From NCBI RefSeq assembly GCF_005405545.1, contig NZ_BJEG01000009.1, positions 16,172 to 80,171 of the forward strand: a stretch of DNA of 64,000 bases, read 5' to 3'. Shown here in pieces: positions 61,885 to 64,000 of the stretch; positions within the stretch are counted from its first letter, which is position 1; each line of letters opens with the position of its first letter. The stretch comes from Weissella hellenica (GTDB lineage Bacteria; Bacillota; Bacilli; Lactobacillales; Lactobacillaceae). The position numbers and the translations under genes were made by a program. The notes under the pieces are model-generated. The model worked only from the letters and a program-made list of their open reading frames with translations. It was not told where the DNA came from and made no database searches.

Positions 61885-62861
61885 ATTGAATCTCCTGCAT
61901 TAATTTGAATACCTGGGCCTGGGTGCGCATTAATAATTTGATTATCTGAAACAACTGATAATAATGATTCTTTAATAACCTCAGTATCAGCAGGATTAGA
62001 AATTAATTTCACATTTGGGCCAGCATCCATTGTGGCGTAAACAGGAATTCCTTTTTGCCGTAATTCCTGGGCCATCAAAATAACTTCCCAACTTTTATCG
62101 GTTAAATAATTAAACGGTGGAACAGCCGTCATATTAGTTGCATGCATTTGAAGCGCGTTGGCTTCTGCTATTTGACCAATAGTCGTTATATCATGATTAT
62201 GAATTGCAGTTATCATTTGATTAACTTGTTCGTTAGCTGTTTTAACCCATAAATCATAAAAAGGAGAGGTTGCCATAGCATGTTGCATGCCAGCACGTGA
62301 ACCGACTGCTTTTTGTTGGTCATTAATAACCACGGTCATCAACTGAATTGGCCAATCCGCATCGGCCAATAATGGTGAACCGACTGATGTTGTATCGTCG
62401 CCCGGCGTCCACTGCGCAAAGCCACCAAAAACGGAACGGGTTGCTGAACCTGATCCATGGCGTGCTAAACGCGAAAGTTCTGTCAACGTTAAATCTAAAC
62501 CAGCTGCTTTACTAGCAGCACCAGCTAATGCTGCGAATGCTGAAGCTGATGATGCTAAGCCCGCTGCCGTTGGGACATGATTAGTTGAAATGACTGATGC
62601 ATAACTCGTAATGTCAGCTTGACGCCGCACAACGTTAAGAAATTGACTAACTTTTTGTAAGGCATGGCCCGTCATGACTTCATTATCTAAGATAAACTTA
62701 TCAGTCGTTAAACTTTCATCAAACCAAACCGTCGTATCTGTATAAAACTCATCAAGTGTCAAAGATATGGATGTCGTCGTAGGGGTTATGATAGCAGTAT
62801 CTGCCTTACCCCAATATTTTAATAATGCGATATTTGTATGCGCACGTGCTGTAAAATGCAT
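61878..62861 (-). CDS. mvaD: Diphosphomevalonate decarboxylase
   Basis: 327 residues. N-I-A-L-L-K-Y-W-G-K near residue 10 is the mvaD signature; P-T-A-A-G-L-A-S-S-A-S-A-F-A-A-L near 95 is the ATP loop; G-S-G-S-A-T-R-S-V-F-G-G near 130; and T-M-D-A-G-P-N-V-K near 285. It converts diphosphomevalonate to IPP with CO2 release. It lies 26 bp after mvk. Confidence 0.95.
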   Translation of the reverse strand: MHFTARAHTNIALLKYWGKADTAIITPTTTSISLTLDEFYTDTTVWFDESLTTDKFILDNEVMTGHALQKVSQFLNVVRRQADITSYASVISTNHVPTAAGLASSASAFAALAGAASKAAGLDLTLTELSRLARHGSGSATRSVFGGFAQWTPGDDTTSVGSPLLADADWPIQLMTVVINDQQKAVGSRAGMQHAMATSPFYDLWVKTANEQVNQMITAIHNHDITTIGQIAEANALQMHATNMTAVPPFNYLTDKSWEVILMAQELRQKGIPVYATMDAGPNVKLISNPADTEVIKESLLSVVSDNQIINAHPGPGIQINAGDSIC

Positions 62862-62887
62862 TCTAAAAACTCCTAATGCTAAAATGA

Positions 62888-63868
62888 TTAATGACTATAT
62901 GTTTGCGTCCAAACTTCGTGTGCACCGGCAGCTTCTAACGCCATTAAAACATTGGTTGTTTGCTCGGCGTTTTGAGTTAGTGCAATCATTGTACCACCAA
63001 CGCCACCACCAGTGAGTTTAGCGCCTAAAGCACCAGCATTGCGAGCTGCTAAAATTAATTCATCTAATTTAGGATGAGAAATTCCTAAGGCTTCTAGATG
63101 CTTTTGCGCTTTATTCATAAATTGTCCTAATTTAAGGACGTTATTCTCCGAAATAGCAATACGAGTATTTTTAACAATTTCCCCAATTTTATCAATATGA
63201 TGCTGTGTCGTTTTAGGTTCATTAAACAAATGTTCACGCACAACTGCCACTGCCATTCCTGTTTGTCCCTGAATACCTGTATCAGCAATGATGAGTGTTG
63301 CATCTAATGCTACATTTATTTTTTGAGGCTGTTCGCCTTTAACAAACCAAATTGCTTGATCATTAGCAACTGTTGCAGTGTCTAAACCTGAAGGTGACCC
63401 ATGAGTAATTGATTCTTCAATACTTGCCCAACGTTGTAATTCTGATTTTGAAAGTGGTTTATTGAAAAAATCAAAAAAACCACGAACAATAGCAATTGCT
63501 GTTGCTGCAGATGAACCCATACCACGTTCTTGTGGAATGTTAGAAGTAATGGTCATCGTAAAAGGCATATCTGCTGCATCAAAGTATCGTAATAATCTAA
63601 TGATAAGCTGACGAATACCTTCATAAACCTCTGCCATTGCTTCTAATGACCCGCGATAGGCTTGAGATAAGATAACCTGTCCTGCTTCACGTGGTTCTAT
63701 TTTGACAGTCATTGCTAAATCCGGTAAGGGAAGTGCAATGGCTGGTTGGCCATAAACGACCGCATGTTCGCCAAGTAAAATAACTTTGGCATGGCTTACG
63801 CCGATTCCTGGTTTTTTCACTTTGAAATTACCAATCCATTCTATTTTTATTGTAGCTTTTTTAATCAT
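62888..63868 (-). CDS. mvk: Mevalonate kinase
   Basis: 326 residues from ATG 63868, or 310 from GTG 63820; the shorter form (M-K-K-P-G-I-G-V-S-H-A-K) fits the family N-terminus better, but neither has a strong ribosome site. G-E-H-A-V-V-Y-G near residue 33, P-Q-E-R-G-M-G-S-S-A-A near 113 (GHMP loop), G-S-P-S-G-L-D near 155, and L-T-G-G-G-V-G-G near 285. It is the first kinase of the mevalonate route to isoprenoids. First gene of the operon mvk-mvaD-mvaK2-fni. The DNA from 63869 to 64000 is AT-rich and shows no gene. Confidence 0.94.
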   Translation of the reverse strand: MIKKATIKIEWIGNFKVKKPGIGVSHAKVILLGEHAVVYGQPAIALPLPDLAMTVKIEPREAGQVILSQAYRGSLEAMAEVYEGIRQLIIRLLRYFDAADMPFTMTITSNIPQERGMGSSAATAIAIVRGFFDFFNKPLSKSELQRWASIEESITHGSPSGLDTATVANDQAIWFVKGEQPQKINVALDATLIIADTGIQGQTGMAVAVVREHLFNEPKTTQHHIDKIGEIVKNTRIAISENNVLKLGQFMNKAQKHLEALGISHPKLDELILAARNAGALGAKLTGGGVGGTMIALTQNAEQTTNVLMALEAAGAHEVWTQTYSH

Positions 63869-64000
63869 ATCAAATTCATAGGCTAATTACATCATATAAT
63901 TATAAGTTTAAATGTATGTATCCTTTTCAATTTTACACGATTTTTAACAAAATATAATAGAATATGCTTTATATGAATGTGACATAATCCAATAGCAGAT

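Noticed and set aside
1..64000. CRISPR array
   Set aside because: The only regular short repeats are the 12-bp-phased GTATAC hexamers, which have no spacer-sized units and no cas genes.
1..64000. rRNA or complete tRNA genes
   Set aside because: No rRNA-like conserved stretches and no complete cloverleaf with a CCA-type end were found by eye.

Overview
The window reads as low-GC Firmicutes DNA from a lactic acid bacterium, most likely a Leuconostocaceae member (Weissella or a close relative). The basis is the two-subunit LacL/LacM beta-galactosidase, a mevalonate-pathway operon with a type 2 IPP isomerase, the dnaG-rpoD pair, the polA / mutM-coaE-dnaB-dnaI neighbourhood, and LAB-type plasmid transfer genes. 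The genus is an inference and no 16S gene is present.

Region 1 (1 to about 22.6 kb) is a conjugative-plasmid-like block resembling the trs/tra systems of Gram-positive plasmids. A partial coupling-protein-like end and a TrsL/VirB6-like membrane protein lie at the left edge. Then come a gene split by an IS-rich insertion (3.06-7.39 kb: IS5-family copy, a baeRF-like gene, a broken MazG-like gene, an IS3-family element, a second IS5 remnant), a ParA/RHH partition pair, and the main transfer operon (DUF5592/TrsC-like, TrsD, VirB4/TrsE, small membrane proteins, a hydrolase, a thioredoxin-like protein). A second unit follows with a pilin-like protein, a coiled-coil protein and topoisomerase III. 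The block ends with a RelB-like antitoxin, a YolD-like gene and an IS30-like transposase. Several genes are broken by single substitutions or indels (hydrolase, coiled-coil protein, topoisomerase, RHH protein), so the element is probably decaying. Three arrays of GTATAC-like hexamers on a 12-bp phase sit at both ends of the par operon and between the two transfer units.

Region 2 (22.8-37.5 kb) is core chromosome: dnaG, rpoD, a broken MFS transporter, a PhoPR-like two-component system, udk, an M42 aminopeptidase, ytpR, a small unknown gene, murC, a Bax-inhibitor-1 family protein and polA.

Region 3 (37.5-48.9 kb) is an accessory block between polA and mutM, genes that often adjoin in Firmicutes. 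It holds lacL-lacM under a CcpA-type cre site, a PnuC-like transporter, two different SMR proteins (the first behind a structured leader ending in a strong terminator), a PF03013-like protein, an oxidoreductase plus DUF1304 pair, and decayed phage DNA (tyrosine integrase and ArpU-like pseudogenes).

Region 4 (48.95-64 kb) is core again: mutM-coaE-dnaB-dnaI-two YibE/F proteins, an ArlRS/CovRS-like two-component system, a 37-kDa nucleoid-associated protein and yidC. On the minus strand there follow a TetR regulator and the mevalonate operon mvk-mvaD-mvaK2-fni.
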